Assembly: GCF_052156535.1 (NCBI RefSeq)
Contig: NZ_JBQKUP010000044.1
Coordinates: 62,001 to 126,000, forward strand
DNA from: Nitrospira_E sp052156535
Lineage (GTDB): Bacteria; Nitrospirota; Nitrospiria; Nitrospirales; UBA8639
Reading direction: 5' to 3'
DNA length: 64,000 nt
Part shown: positions 51,305-60,687 of the stretch, in pieces
Position numbering within the stretch: the stretch's first letter is position 1
How the letters are laid out: every line of letters begins with the position of its first letter
Notes under the pieces: model-generated
What the model was told of the DNA's origin: nothing
What the model saw: the letters and a program-made list of their open reading frames with translations, nothing else
The model's database searches: none
Translations under genes and position numbers: made by a program

Positions 51305-52456
51305 ATGCGTGTGACTGATCGTCAACAGGTTGATGCGCTGCTAAGGGCGATTCAAGGTATTCAGCGAAACATCGGGGATCGCCAGGAACAAATTTCTTCC
51401 GGAAAGCGGGTGAATCGCCCATCTGATGATCCTGCCGCATCCGAACGGATTAATCAGTTTCGAAATGTTCTACGGACCACTGAACATCGTTTGAACACTG
51501 TCAATGAAGCCCTGGGACGGCTCAATTTATCCGATAGCGTTCTGGAGCAGGCTGGGAATACCGTCCAGCGGGCGAAAGAACTGGCGTTGAATATGGCGAG
51601 CGACACGAATACGTCCGTGGAGCGACGGAATGCGGCTCAGGAAGTTCAGCAACTGATCCTGGGCTTGGCCGGCATTGCCAATACTCAACTTAATGGACGA
51701 TTTGTGTTCGCCGGCAGTCAAACAAAAACTGAACCGTTTGTCCCGGGTTCGGCCACGGGATCAGCCAGTATAACCAATGGGGGAGGTGCCGGTGTTGGCG
51801 TATCTGTGGCGTCCGCACCGGCATTACAACCGGATGCATATCAAATCCAATTTACCTCCTCGACACAATTTGATGTGCTGAATCTGACAACGAATCAGAC
51901 CGTATCCTCCGGCAATACGTACGCATCCGGAGGGACATTCTCGTTTGATGGGTTGGATGTCATCATTACGGATGGTGGCGGGCCCCCTGCCGCTGGGGAC
52001 CAATTCTTTGTACGAGTCGGCTATACCTATCAAGGTGATGGTGCGGGGGTGGAGGTGGAAGTCGGTGATGGTCGGACCGTGGCAAGCAATGTCCCTGGGG
52101 ATCAAATCTTTTCGGGTCCCACGGTGGATCTGTTTCAAAATCTTCAGGATTTTCATCAGGCCTTGGTGACCAATGATGTGTCGGGTATTCAAGCGGCCAT
52201 CGGTCAGTTTGATCCGGCTCTCTCCCAAGTAAACGATGCCAGGGCTACGATCGGTGCCAGAGTCAATCGATTGGATACCATCAAAGATGGTTTAGACCTG
52301 TTGAGTGTGAATACGCAAACCCTCCGGTCCAATTTTGAGGATGCCGATATCGCCCAAGTGGCTTCTGATTTGGCTACACTACAAAACACGCTTGAAGCGT
52401 CGATGAGCACACTGGCGCGTCAATTTCAGACGAATTTATTAGATTTCATTAAGTAG
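51305..52456 (+). CDS. flgL: Hook-filament junction protein FlgL (HAP3)
   Basis: FlgL sits between FlgK and the filament and is a flagellin-like protein. The 383-residue product has the flagellin-type N-terminal helices (RNIGDRQEQISSGKRVNRPSDDP) and C-terminal helices (FEDADIAQVASDLATLQNTLE). A middle insert (about 140-240), with FDVLNLTTNQTVSSGN and SFDGLDVIITDGG, shares its pattern with FlgK. It is long for FlgL because of this domain. Confidence 0.94.
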   Translation: MRVTDRQQVDALLRAIQGIQRNIGDRQEQISSGKRVNRPSDDPAASERINQFRNVLRTTEHRLNTVNEALGRLNLSDSVLEQAGNTVQRAKELALNMASDTNTSVERRNAAQEVQQLILGLAGIANTQLNGRFVFAGSQTKTEPFVPGSATGSASITNGGGAGVGVSVASAPALQPDAYQIQFTSSTQFDVLNLTTNQTVSSGNTYASGGTFSFDGLDVIITDGGGPPAAGDQFFVRVGYTYQGDGAGVEVEVGDGRTVASNVPGDQIFSGPTVDLFQNLQDFHQALVTNDVSGIQAAIGQFDPALSQVNDARATIGARVNRLDTIKDGLDLLSVNTQTLRSNFEDADIAQVASDLATLQNTLEASMSTLARQFQTNLLDFIK

Positions 52457-52526
52457 GCCGTGAAGGTCTCTTATTTTATTGAACTAAATAGTGTCACTCC
52501 CGTGATTGAATAGGTACGAAATCTTT

Positions 52527-53498
52527 ATGCGAATTCTTGTTGTTGATGATGATCCTCTCACATTGCATATGGTGGTGTATCGATTGCGGCAATGGGGACA
52601 TGATGTCATTTCCTGTACTGACGGGGATTCTGCATGGAAGGTGTTAGCACGAGGATCTGTGCCGAATGTGGCGATTGTGGATTGGATCATGCCGGGGCTC
52701 AATGGCCCTGAATTGTGTCAAAAAATCCGTGGGAGAACCGACTGTCCCTATGTGTATATTGTCATGTTGACGGGGCGGAATAATCCTGAGGATCTCATTG
52801 CCGGATTGGACGCGGGTGCAGATGATTATCTCACAAAGCCTTTTCATTTAGGGGAATTGGATGCACGGTTACGAGCAGGGAAACGAATTGTCGATTTGCA
52901 AAATGAATTGATTTCGGCTCGAGAAACCCTTCGGATTCAGGCGATGCAAGATCCCTTAACACAAATCCTGAATCATGGCGCCATTGTGGATTCGTTGTTG
53001 CGGGAAATTGATCGGGCCCATCGGGAACAGCAACCCTTGAGTCTCATTCTGGCTGATTTGGATGGATTTAAGAATGTGAATGATTCCTATGGGCATGTTG
53101 CGGGCGATCAGGTGCTGGTTGAGGTCGCAAGACGGATGCGTTTTTGTTTGCGTTCCTATGATGCCATTGGCCGATATGGCGGAGAAGAATTTCTCATGGT
53201 GTTGCCCAATAGTGATGCGGCCCAGGCCGTGCGGCTCGCTGAACGGATTCGAGTGGCGATTTCCCAGAAACCCTTTCGTGTTCACAATACTGATCTAACG
53301 GTGACTGTCAGTCAGGGGGTTACGACGTGGACCGATCCCTGTCCAATTCCCATTGAGCATTTAATACAATCTGCAGATGGTGTCCTCTATTTAGTCAAAA
53401 ATAGCGGTCGAAATGGAGTGGAGTTTGCGCAATTTCATGGGCATGCGGATGAGACTTTTTCGCGCCTCACGAGTTCCCCAACTTCAATGAAGCAATAA
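52527..53498 (+). CDS. REC-GGDEF response regulator, diguanylate cyclase
   Basis: From ATG 52527 the 323-residue product has a receiver domain (phosphoacceptor in AIVDWIMPGLNG) and a GGDEF domain. The active site GGEEF is in RYGGEEFLMVLP, and an inhibitory RxxD site lies five residues upstream (RSYD). Cyclase activity making cyclic di-GMP is the family expectation for this intact motif. A TTG start at 52506 is an alternative. The hybrid kinase begins 2 bases downstream and may phosphorylate it. Confidence 0.93.
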   Translation: MRILVVDDDPLTLHMVVYRLRQWGHDVISCTDGDSAWKVLARGSVPNVAIVDWIMPGLNGPELCQKIRGRTDCPYVYIVMLTGRNNPEDLIAGLDAGADDYLTKPFHLGELDARLRAGKRIVDLQNELISARETLRIQAMQDPLTQILNHGAIVDSLLREIDRAHREQQPLSLILADLDGFKNVNDSYGHVAGDQVLVEVARRMRFCLRSYDAIGRYGGEEFLMVLPNSDAAQAVRLAERIRVAISQKPFRVHNTDLTVTVSQGVTTWTDPCPIPIEHLIQSADGVLYLVKNSGRNGVEFAQFHGHADETFSRLTSSPTSMKQ

Positions 53499-53500
53499 TT

Positions 53501-55855
53501 ATGGCTTCCATTCTTGTGATTAATGATGATCCGGTCCAACTCCATCTCCTTGCGAGTTGGCTTGAGAAGGATTACTTTGTGGTCAATCGTTTCCTCTGTT
53601 CTGAAGAGGCCTGGCGGTGGCTCCAAGAAGGTAATGTGCCGGATGTCATTGTGCTTGATCTTCATATGCCGGGAATTAGCGGATGGCGTTTTTGCGAATT
53701 ATTGCATTCGTTCTTTGGGTCGACACAGGCGGTGCCCCCTGTCCTTGCCGTTTCGGCCACGTATACCGGAATCGATGCTCAAGACATTTTAAAGGATCTT
53801 GGGGCCTCCGCCTTTCTAGCCCTCCCGACGGATCCGCAACGCTTTCGTCAACAGGTCCGCCAGCTGGTAGAAAGTCCTCCAAGTCCCCAGCGTCCACAGA
53901 TCTGGATGGTTTCGGCTGACAATTCCGCCATTCAAGGGATTCATCACCTCTTCGTTGAACGGGGGTGGCGTGTGGTGGAATGGGAAGCGGGAAAGCAGGT
54001 TCAGGTAGCGGTGAATCTTGTTGTCCCGGATATTATCCTCATTGATGATCCTCTGCCGGATACGACAAGCGAAGAGTTCGGGATTTGGTGCAAAGGTCAA
54101 TTTCCTCAGGCCATGTGTATAGTCCTTGGACATGAATCTATGGCAGGAAGATCTCTTCCTGAGGCAATCCATGTCGATGCGTATCTACCAAACGCGTGCG
54201 ATCCGTTCAATATCATTTCATTGTGTGAAAAATGGCGCTGGGAACGCGCATTCTCTCGAGTGGAGCATTTACTGGATATCCGCACTGATGATTTACGCGA
54301 ATCTGAAGCTCAATTCAGGGAGCTGTTCGAAACGCTTCCGGATATATTGGTGATATATGATCATCGAGGAATAATTTCCCACGTCAATTCCCTCGGAGCA
54401 CAACAATTAGGGTATCGCCCGCCTGTCTTGATGGGGAAAGCCTTTTCGTTAATCAAACCTGAGTCAGCAGACGCGGAATCCAGTTCTACGGCGTCAAGCC
54501 CTGCCCGCGGGGGTCGGATATGGGAGGAGACATTCCTTCGGCAAAAAAACGGTAGCATTCTTCCAGTAGAGATGCTGGAACGAATGGTTCAGTTTCAAGG
54601 CCAACGTCAAACTCTTTCCATTGCCCGCGATTTGACGGCACGAAAGCACATGGAGGAAGAGAAATCTGCCCTTGAACATCAGTTGCGGCAGGTTCAAAAA
54701 ATGGAAGCTATCGGTCGACTGGCCTCAGGGATTGCACACGATATGAATAATACGTTAACGGCAATTATGGCCCATGCAAGTTTGTTGAAGATACAGGATA
54801 AAGCTGGGACACCCTTGTGGACAGCGGGTGATGTCATCGAGAAAGCCGTTCGTCGGGGGAAGGAATTGACTTCCCAGCTCCTGGGGTATGCCAGGCAGGG
54901 CAAACATCATCATGTAACGGTGGATACCCATGAAGTGATTCAGGAAGTGATGAGTCTGCTCGGAAGAACGATCCATAAAATGATCACATTTCGAGCGGAT
55001 CTGTCGGCTACGAGGTCTCATGTGGTAGGGGATCCTAACCAGCTCTATCAGATTCTCATGAATCTAGGCGTCAATGCCTGTGATGCAATGGGTGAACGTG
55101 GGGAATTGCTCGTGCAGACTTCGAATGAAACGGTCACACCGGATTATGCCTCACGTGTCCCGGGACTATGCGCAGGTAATTATGTGTTGATTCGGGTTAC
55201 GGATACCGGGACGGGGATGTCACTAGAGACTCAACGACATATTTTTGAGCCATTTTTTACCACGAAAGAGCAAGGGCAGGGAACTGGAATGGGATTGGCG
55301 ATGGTGTATGGTATCGTCAAAAATCATCACGGATATATCGGAGTGACGAGTTCTCCTGGGTGTGGAACGACCATGGCTGTTTATCTTCCGGATGCACCGT
55401 GTGCGGCTTTCAAGACCAGATCCAATCAGAGGACGGAGCCTTCTCACGGGACCGGACATATTTTAGTGGTGGATGATGAGAAGGATGTGGGAGAAGCCGC
55501 TCAGGCCATACTGGAATATCTCGGCTATCAGGTGACGGTTGTGTTGAATGGGAAGGAGGCCGTGGACATTTGTCAGGACTTGACGATTCCTGTGGATGTT
55601 GTGCTGTTGGATATGGTGATGCCTGTAATGTCGGGGGCGGCATGTTTTGAAGAATTGCGAAGGATTCGACCAGATCTCAAGGTCATTCTCTGTACGGGCT
55701 ATGACCGGAACCATGCTGTACAAGATTTATTCAATCAAGGTGTCATTGGGTTTATTCAAAAACCGTATGATATTGACGAATTGGCTCATGCCTGTCAGGT
55801 TGTCCTGAAATATGACAATCGGGTCGAAACCTGTGGTACGGGGAAGACCCGCTAA
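53501..55855 (+). CDS. Hybrid sensor histidine kinase REC-(REC-like)-PAS-HisKA-HATPase-REC
   Basis: This 784-residue cytoplasmic kinase begins with a receiver (Asp53 in VIVLDLHMPG). A second receiver-like domain follows (about 125-245) whose pocket is incomplete. Then come PAS (about 275-390) and HisKA with His413 (ASGIAHDMNNTL). The HATPase shows DTGTGMS and GTGMGLAMVYGIVK, and a C-terminal receiver has Asp704 (VVLLDMVMPVMSG). Coupling with the REC-GGDEF gene 2 bases upstream suggests a c-di-GMP control pair. No membrane segment is seen. Confidence 0.92.
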   Translation: MASILVINDDPVQLHLLASWLEKDYFVVNRFLCSEEAWRWLQEGNVPDVIVLDLHMPGISGWRFCELLHSFFGSTQAVPPVLAVSATYTGIDAQDILKDLGASAFLALPTDPQRFRQQVRQLVESPPSPQRPQIWMVSADNSAIQGIHHLFVERGWRVVEWEAGKQVQVAVNLVVPDIILIDDPLPDTTSEEFGIWCKGQFPQAMCIVLGHESMAGRSLPEAIHVDAYLPNACDPFNIISLCEKWRWERAFSRVEHLLDIRTDDLRESEAQFRELFETLPDILVIYDHRGIISHVNSLGAQQLGYRPPVLMGKAFSLIKPESADAESSSTASSPARGGRIWEETFLRQKNGSILPVEMLERMVQFQGQRQTLSIARDLTARKHMEEEKSALEHQLRQVQKMEAIGRLASGIAHDMNNTLTAIMAHASLLKIQDKAGTPLWTAGDVIEKAVRRGKELTSQLLGYARQGKHHHVTVDTHEVIQEVMSLLGRTIHKMITFRADLSATRSHVVGDPNQLYQILMNLGVNACDAMGERGELLVQTSNETVTPDYASRVPGLCAGNYVLIRVTDTGTGMSLETQRHIFEPFFTTKEQGQGTGMGLAMVYGIVKNHHGYIGVTSSPGCGTTMAVYLPDAPCAAFKTRSNQRTEPSHGTGHILVVDDEKDVGEAAQAILEYLGYQVTVVLNGKEAVDICQDLTIPVDVVLLDMVMPVMSGAACFEELRRIRPDLKVILCTGYDRNHAVQDLFNQGVIGFIQKPYDIDELAHACQVVLKYDNRVETCGTGKTR

Positions 55856-55942
55856 GCATAGATTTTGTTGAGAGGGAACTCGTGGAGAGGCTCACTTCAG
55901 CATCAAGACAAAAATATTGACCTATGTGGAGAACATCCCAAC

Positions 55943-56419
55943 ATGAAAATTCAGACTAGTCGGTTCGGTATGCTGGAAGTGTCTGATGACACGCTTTTAA
56001 CGTTCCCATTTGGCCTCGTAGGGTTCCCAGCTTTCCGACGGTATGTGGTGCTTGACCCGCCAGAGGATGCCGATTATCGGTGGTTCCAATCCGTGGATGA
56101 ACCAAGCTTAGCTTTTGTGATTATGGACGTGCATCTTTTGCAGCCGGATTTTCGCACCAACCTATCCGAAGAAGGACTGGCGGAACTCGCCATGACTCCG
56201 ACCGATTCAATTTCCATCATGGCCGTCGTCACGATCCCCTCTGATCAGCCTGATCAGGCCACTGCGAATCTTCGTGCCCCTCTTGTCGTGAATGAACGAA
56301 CCAGACACGGGAAACAACTGATTCTCCATGAATCAATCCCCTTGCGCTATCCATTATTTCAAGATTCTACCCAGTGCCAATCTTATTCCGGGGTGGCGAG
56401 AGAGGCCGCATCGGTGTAA
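55943..56419 (+). CDS. fliW: Flagellar assembly factor FliW
   Basis: FliW binds flagellin and, when free, sequesters CsrA, linking flagellin level to translation. From ATG 55943 the product is 158 residues, with MKIQTSRFGMLEVSDDTLLT and PFGLVGFPAFRRYVVLD. A longer frame from 55865 adds nonfamily residues. The partner csrA follows 108 bases downstream, the classical pair. Confidence 0.93.
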   Translation: MKIQTSRFGMLEVSDDTLLTFPFGLVGFPAFRRYVVLDPPEDADYRWFQSVDEPSLAFVIMDVHLLQPDFRTNLSEEGLAELAMTPTDSISIMAVVTIPSDQPDQATANLRAPLVVNERTRHGKQLILHESIPLRYPLFQDSTQCQSYSGVAREAASV

Positions 56420-56527
56420 TGAATGTACGCACACCACCGGACCACAGGGCCAACGGGTTTAATGCGTTTATGATGTCAGGACGTTTCTTCTTCACGTGAT
56501 TTTTACCTCAAAGCCAAGGAAGGCACC

Positions 56528-56773
56528 ATGCTCATACTCACCAGAAAAATTGATGAAGCCATTCGTGTAGGAGATGACATTCGCATTGTTCTCGTCCAAA
56601 TTAAAGGCGGGCAAGTGCGACTCGGGATTGAATGTCCCTCGCATGTCCGTGTCCTTCGTGAAGAATTATATGAAGCCGTCCGTCAAGAAAATCTGAATGC
56701 CGTATCCTCGGATCCGAAGCATTTGGCTCACCTACCCAGACCGAAAAGGCCGCCGGTTAAGCCTACCGAATAA
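56528..56773 (+). CDS. csrA: RNA-binding translational regulator CsrA
   Basis: CsrA binds GGA-containing mRNA leaders and represses translation, commonly of flagellin. The 81-residue product has MLILTRKIDEAIRVGDDIRI and the RNA-binding VRLGIECPSHVRVLREELYE. AAGGAAGG precedes ATG 56528. It closes the flagellar island; no flagellin gene follows in this window. Confidence 0.95.
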   Translation: MLILTRKIDEAIRVGDDIRIVLVQIKGGQVRLGIECPSHVRVLREELYEAVRQENLNAVSSDPKHLAHLPRPKRPPVKPTE

Positions 56774-57615
56774 ACCTAATTAAATCAGGCTCGTGTTCTT
56801 CGTCATGTGTGGCGATTCCTCATTGGGTCAATTCAGTTCATTCTGAGCTCCGCTTAACATATACACCCAGCCATTGTGGCAGGGACAGGCAAAACCGGTG
56901 CTACAGGGGGCTCGGTTAAGAGTGTGGGCCATTCCAGGGAATACCATCCCCAAAACCGAGACCGTGATTGCTGGGATACCCACCTGCGGGCGCCCGATGA
57001 GCGCATCTGTTCGCATCGCCTTCAACGCATGTGCTCTGGGGTTGCGCCAAAACTTAATTTGCCGCCTTCCTTCAGGCCGGACCATTTCCTCTGAGGCGTT
57101 TGCGTATCCTCGGGGCAGTGATGCTGTCCGTCTTACCCCAGGGAGATCTTTACGGATTTCACCACCCAAGGAGGAAAACACCCTCACAGTGTCGGAGATT
57201 GTACTGATTCACCTGGAGCCCAGTACGGAAATGGATACTCCATAGGCCCTGATCGAAGGAGGATTGAGGATCATCGTCGCACGAGTAGATCGTATTCGGA
57301 CTTATTGTATAGTTCCAAAAAGACCATGGCTTAATGTGGTCCTACCGTTTTCTTCTGTCCTGTGTTCAATCAGCGTTTCTCTTGCTAGGCAATAAATTCC
57401 GAGTTTGTCAGCAATGAATTCCTAGTAGGTAAAGGTTTTTCGATTGACCTGGAATTTGCCAGCATTGGGAGCTGGATCCCGGCTGTTGTAACTTGAACTG
57501 CATGGCATAAAACTTGAACTTCTTTACATCGTATAAGGAAGTCGTGAAGCTCTTCACGGTCTGTGAGCCATGTTCTGAAACCGGTGATCGAGGCAGAGGG
57601 ATAGTCGCAAAAAAT
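56774..57615. other. Long gap between csrA and the sugar cluster, no supported gene
   Basis: This 842-base region has opposing frames of about 120 codons (+ 56874-57245 and - 56828-57187), neither with a recognisable family or a strong ribosome-binding site. The minus frame has a plausible basic composition but could be antisense noise. It marks the break in gene content between the flagellar and surface-sugar clusters, where rearrangement or loss may have occurred. Confidence 0.45.
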
Positions 57616-58545
57616 ATGGAAAATTCTCAAAAATTTTGTGAATTGTTCTTTCAGGCGCTTCGTATACGCCTGGTGGAAGAACGGATCATTGAATTATATC
57701 CTAGCGACGGTATTCAAAGTCCGGTGCATTTATCGATTGGACAGGAGGCTGTTGCTGTAGGGGCATGTCGGGATTTGAAAAAAACAGATCTGGTCTTTTG
57801 TACCTATCGTAGCCATGCTTTTTATCTGGCTAAAGGGGGAAGTTTGGCGGAAATGTTTGCCGAACTGTATGGCAAAGTTACTGGGTGTGCGCGAGGGAAG
57901 GCCGGTTCGATGCATTTAGCGGCACCCGAGGTAGGGTTGATGGGTGCCTCGGCTGTGGTGGCCAGTACAATTCCTCATGCCGTGGGAGCGGCCCTGGCGG
58001 CGAAACGGTTAGGCCATAATCAGGTGGTGGTTGGTGTGTTTGGAGACGGAGCCACGGAAGAAGGCGTCTATCACGAATCATTGAACTTCGCGGTTCTTCA
58101 TCGCTTACCCGTGATATTTCTATGTGAGAATAACGGATTAGCCGTGCATTCCTCACAAAAATCCAGACAGGGGTACAATATTCTTGATCATGCACGATCG
58201 TATGGCCTTCCGGTGTACCACATTGCCGAGGGATATGATTTTGTGAAGGTGGCGGACACGATGTCGGACATTATTCAACGTGTTCGGTTAAATCGAGAAC
58301 CGGTATTTGTGGAGATTCGGACCTATCGGTACAAAGAGCATGTCGGGCCTGGCGAAGACTTCATGTGTGGCTATCGCCGACCTGAAGAGTGGTTGGCTTG
58401 GAAACGACAGGACCCTCTCGAACACAATGGGGACCTAGTCGAAACGTTTCGCCCGGCCATCCTGAAAGAAATAGATGAAGCGGTACATTTCGCCATGAGC
58501 AGTCCATTTCCCTCCGTGGAGGAATTACTTCGCGATGTTATGTAA
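57616..58545 (+). CDS. Thiamine-diphosphate-dependent dehydrogenase E1 alpha-like subunit
   Basis: From ATG 57616 the product is 309 residues and resembles the E1 alpha subunit of pyruvate/acetoin dehydrogenases. It has PVHLSIGQEAVAVGA, YRSHAFYLAKGG and the thiamine-binding motif GDGATEEG followed by LCENN (GDG-x-NN spacing). GKAGSMHLAAPEVG is also typical. The beta subunit gene overlaps its end. No E2 or E3 genes are nearby, and sugar genes follow. A role in two-carbon transfer during sugar synthesis is inference. Confidence 0.88.
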   Translation: MENSQKFCELFFQALRIRLVEERIIELYPSDGIQSPVHLSIGQEAVAVGACRDLKKTDLVFCTYRSHAFYLAKGGSLAEMFAELYGKVTGCARGKAGSMHLAAPEVGLMGASAVVASTIPHAVGAALAAKRLGHNQVVVGVFGDGATEEGVYHESLNFAVLHRLPVIFLCENNGLAVHSSQKSRQGYNILDHARSYGLPVYHIAEGYDFVKVADTMSDIIQRVRLNREPVFVEIRTYRYKEHVGPGEDFMCGYRRPEEWLAWKRQDPLEHNGDLVETFRPAILKEIDEAVHFAMSSPFPSVEELLRDVM

Positions 58546-59671
58546 TGCGGCGGTCACATCCCGTGTGAAGGGTCAGGCCGCGTCGGCTCTTCGTGCCCAG
58601 GCAGGCACGGAGATCATGAGCTATCGGGACGCGCTGCATTGGACCATGCATGACGCCTTACAGCGGCATGATGCCGTTCTTATCATGGGCCAGGGGGTGG
58701 ATGATCACAAAGGGATTTTTGGTTCCACCACAGGATTGAGTCAAGAGTTTGGGCCGGATCGAGTGATGGATACGCCGCTTGCCGAAGAAGGCATGACAGG
58801 GGTAGCCATTGGGGCCGCGTTAAATGGCCTGTATCCGATTCAGACCCATATTCGTGCCGATTTTTCCCTGTTGGCCATGAATCAGATCATTAATTTAGCC
58901 GCCAAATACAAATATATGTTCGGTGGCCGGTTTGACGTGCCCATGTTGATTCGCATGATCGTGGGACGAAGTTGGGGGCAGGGTGCGCAACATTCACAAA
59001 GCCTCCAATCTCTTTTTGCACATATCCCAGGGTTGCAGGTTTTGATGCCCTCGAGTTCGCAATCGATCCTCGACACCTATCCGGCGGTGATTGACCGCTA
59101 CCGGGGCCCCGTCATCTCATTCGAGCACCGGTTGATGTACGATCTACAATTTTATGTGGCGCCTCTATCCACGCGACAGCAGACCGAGCCCTTTGGGTCC
59201 CGGTTAGTGCGGCCAGGTGAGGAGGTCACCATTGTGGCCACCTCCATCATGGTGTTGGAAGCCATGAGAGCAGCAGAACACTTGGCCCTGGTGTCCGATA
59301 TTCAATGCGAGGTGATTGATTTGCATTGCGTGTCCAGTCCCGACTGGGATTTGGTCATGCACAGTGTTGAAAAAACGGGACGGTTGGTCGTGGCGGATAC
59401 GAGTTGGCGGGAATATGGCGTATGCGCGGAGGTGTGCCGTGTGGTCGCCGAACGCAATCCCGGATGTTTGAAGGCACCGGTGGTGACCTTGGGAATGCAG
59501 CCCGCTCCCTGTCCTACGGCCAAGTGTTTGGAAGATCTCTTTTATCCCGATTTGCGCCAATTAGTGGATGCGTTGGCTGTCCTCGTCACCGGGAAGAAGA
59601 TCCATGGGTTGCCCTTGCCCGATACCCAATCGATGGCAGATGTGTATAAACGGTTCAAAGGCCCTTTTTAA
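58535..59671 (+). CDS. Thiamine-diphosphate-dependent dehydrogenase E1 beta-like subunit
   Basis: This 378-residue protein is an E1 beta-type (transketolase central plus C-terminal) subunit: DTPLAEEGMTGVAIGAALNG, RPGEEVTIVATSIMVLEA and SCVSSPDW-like late motifs fit. It starts 11 bases inside the alpha gene, so the two are translationally coupled and form a complex. M28 at 58616 is an alternative start that removes a nonfamily extension. The usual lipoyl-linked E2 and E3 partners are absent from the window. Confidence 0.86.
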   Translation: MLCNAAVTSRVKGQAASALRAQAGTEIMSYRDALHWTMHDALQRHDAVLIMGQGVDDHKGIFGSTTGLSQEFGPDRVMDTPLAEEGMTGVAIGAALNGLYPIQTHIRADFSLLAMNQIINLAAKYKYMFGGRFDVPMLIRMIVGRSWGQGAQHSQSLQSLFAHIPGLQVLMPSSSQSILDTYPAVIDRYRGPVISFEHRLMYDLQFYVAPLSTRQQTEPFGSRLVRPGEEVTIVATSIMVLEAMRAAEHLALVSDIQCEVIDLHCVSSPDWDLVMHSVEKTGRLVVADTSWREYGVCAEVCRVVAERNPGCLKAPVVTLGMQPAPCPTAKCLEDLFYPDLRQLVDALAVLVTGKKIHGLPLPDTQSMADVYKRFKGPF

Positions 59672-59709
59672 TCAGGATTGTCGGACCACCTCATCAAAGG
59701 AAAGCGAAG

Positions 59710-60687
59710 ATGAAAGTGCTCATTACGGGAATTTCAGGAATGGTGGGCAGTCACTTAGCGGAGTATATCCTTGCGGATCACCCGGACGTGGACCTTCATG
59801 GACTCATTCGATGGCGAACTCCTCTTGATCATCTTGTGGCCATCAAGGATCGCATTGCCCTGCATTATGGTGATCTTCGGGACTTGAATTCGCTCATTGT
59901 CGTGATCAAAAAAGTCCAACCCGATTGGATCTTTCATTTGGCGGCACAATCCTTTGTCACGACAAGTTTTGACGCGCCGGTCGACACGCTGTCCACCAAT
60001 GTGCTGGGGACGACCAATTTGCTCGATGCCCTCCGCATTACCGGAGTCGATGCCAAGGTGCATGTCTGCAGTTCCTCTGAAGTGTACGGACAGGTTTTGG
60101 CGGATGAAGTGCCTATCACAGAGGCCAATCCCTTTCGTCCGGCCAGCCCGTACGCGGTGTCCAAAGTCGGGGAAGACATGATTGCGTTTCAATATTTTTT
60201 GTCCTATGGCATTCGAACCGTCCGTACCAGGATGTTTACCCATACCGGCCCACGGCGAGGGGATGTCTTTGCAGAAAGTGCCTATGCCAAGCAAATCGTC
60301 GAGGTGGAGTATGGGCTTCGGAAAAATCCGATCCGGGTCGGAAATTTGGACAGTATTCGGACCTTTGCCGATGTCCGCGATGCCGTCAGAGCTTACTGGG
60401 TGTTGATGGAAAAGTGTCCGGCCGGGGAAGTTTATAATATCGGAGGAAACCGTACGATGACATTGCGGGACATGCTCGAGATTCTCAAAGGCATGGCCAC
60501 CTGTCGAATCGAGCATGTGGTGGATCCTGCATTGTTACGACCGTCGGATGTCACCCTGCAGATTCCCGATACGTCAAAGTTCAAAGCGGCGACCGGGTGG
60601 GAACCACGCATCCCCTTTGAAGAAACCTTACAAGGAATTCTGGATTTTTATCGAAGGCGTTACCACAAGAGGAGCAAAGCTGCGTGA
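59710..60687 (+). CDS. NAD-dependent nucleotide-sugar epimerase/dehydratase (GDP-mannose 4,6-dehydratase-like)
   Basis: This 325-residue extended short-chain dehydrogenase has the Rossmann motif TGISGMVGSHLAEYI, catalytic SSSEVYG and Tyr-x3-Lys in SPYAVSKVGED. It is most like GDP-mannose 4,6-dehydratases and related GDP-sugar enzymes, judging by HTGPRRGDVFAESAYAKQI. Exact sugar specificity is not decidable by eye. The stop overlaps the start of the sugar kinase. Confidence 0.88.
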   Translation: MKVLITGISGMVGSHLAEYILADHPDVDLHGLIRWRTPLDHLVAIKDRIALHYGDLRDLNSLIVVIKKVQPDWIFHLAAQSFVTTSFDAPVDTLSTNVLGTTNLLDALRITGVDAKVHVCSSSEVYGQVLADEVPITEANPFRPASPYAVSKVGEDMIAFQYFLSYGIRTVRTRMFTHTGPRRGDVFAESAYAKQIVEVEYGLRKNPIRVGNLDSIRTFADVRDAVRAYWVLMEKCPAGEVYNIGGNRTMTLRDMLEILKGMATCRIEHVVDPALLRPSDVTLQIPDTSKFKAATGWEPRIPFEETLQGILDFYRRRYHKRSKAA

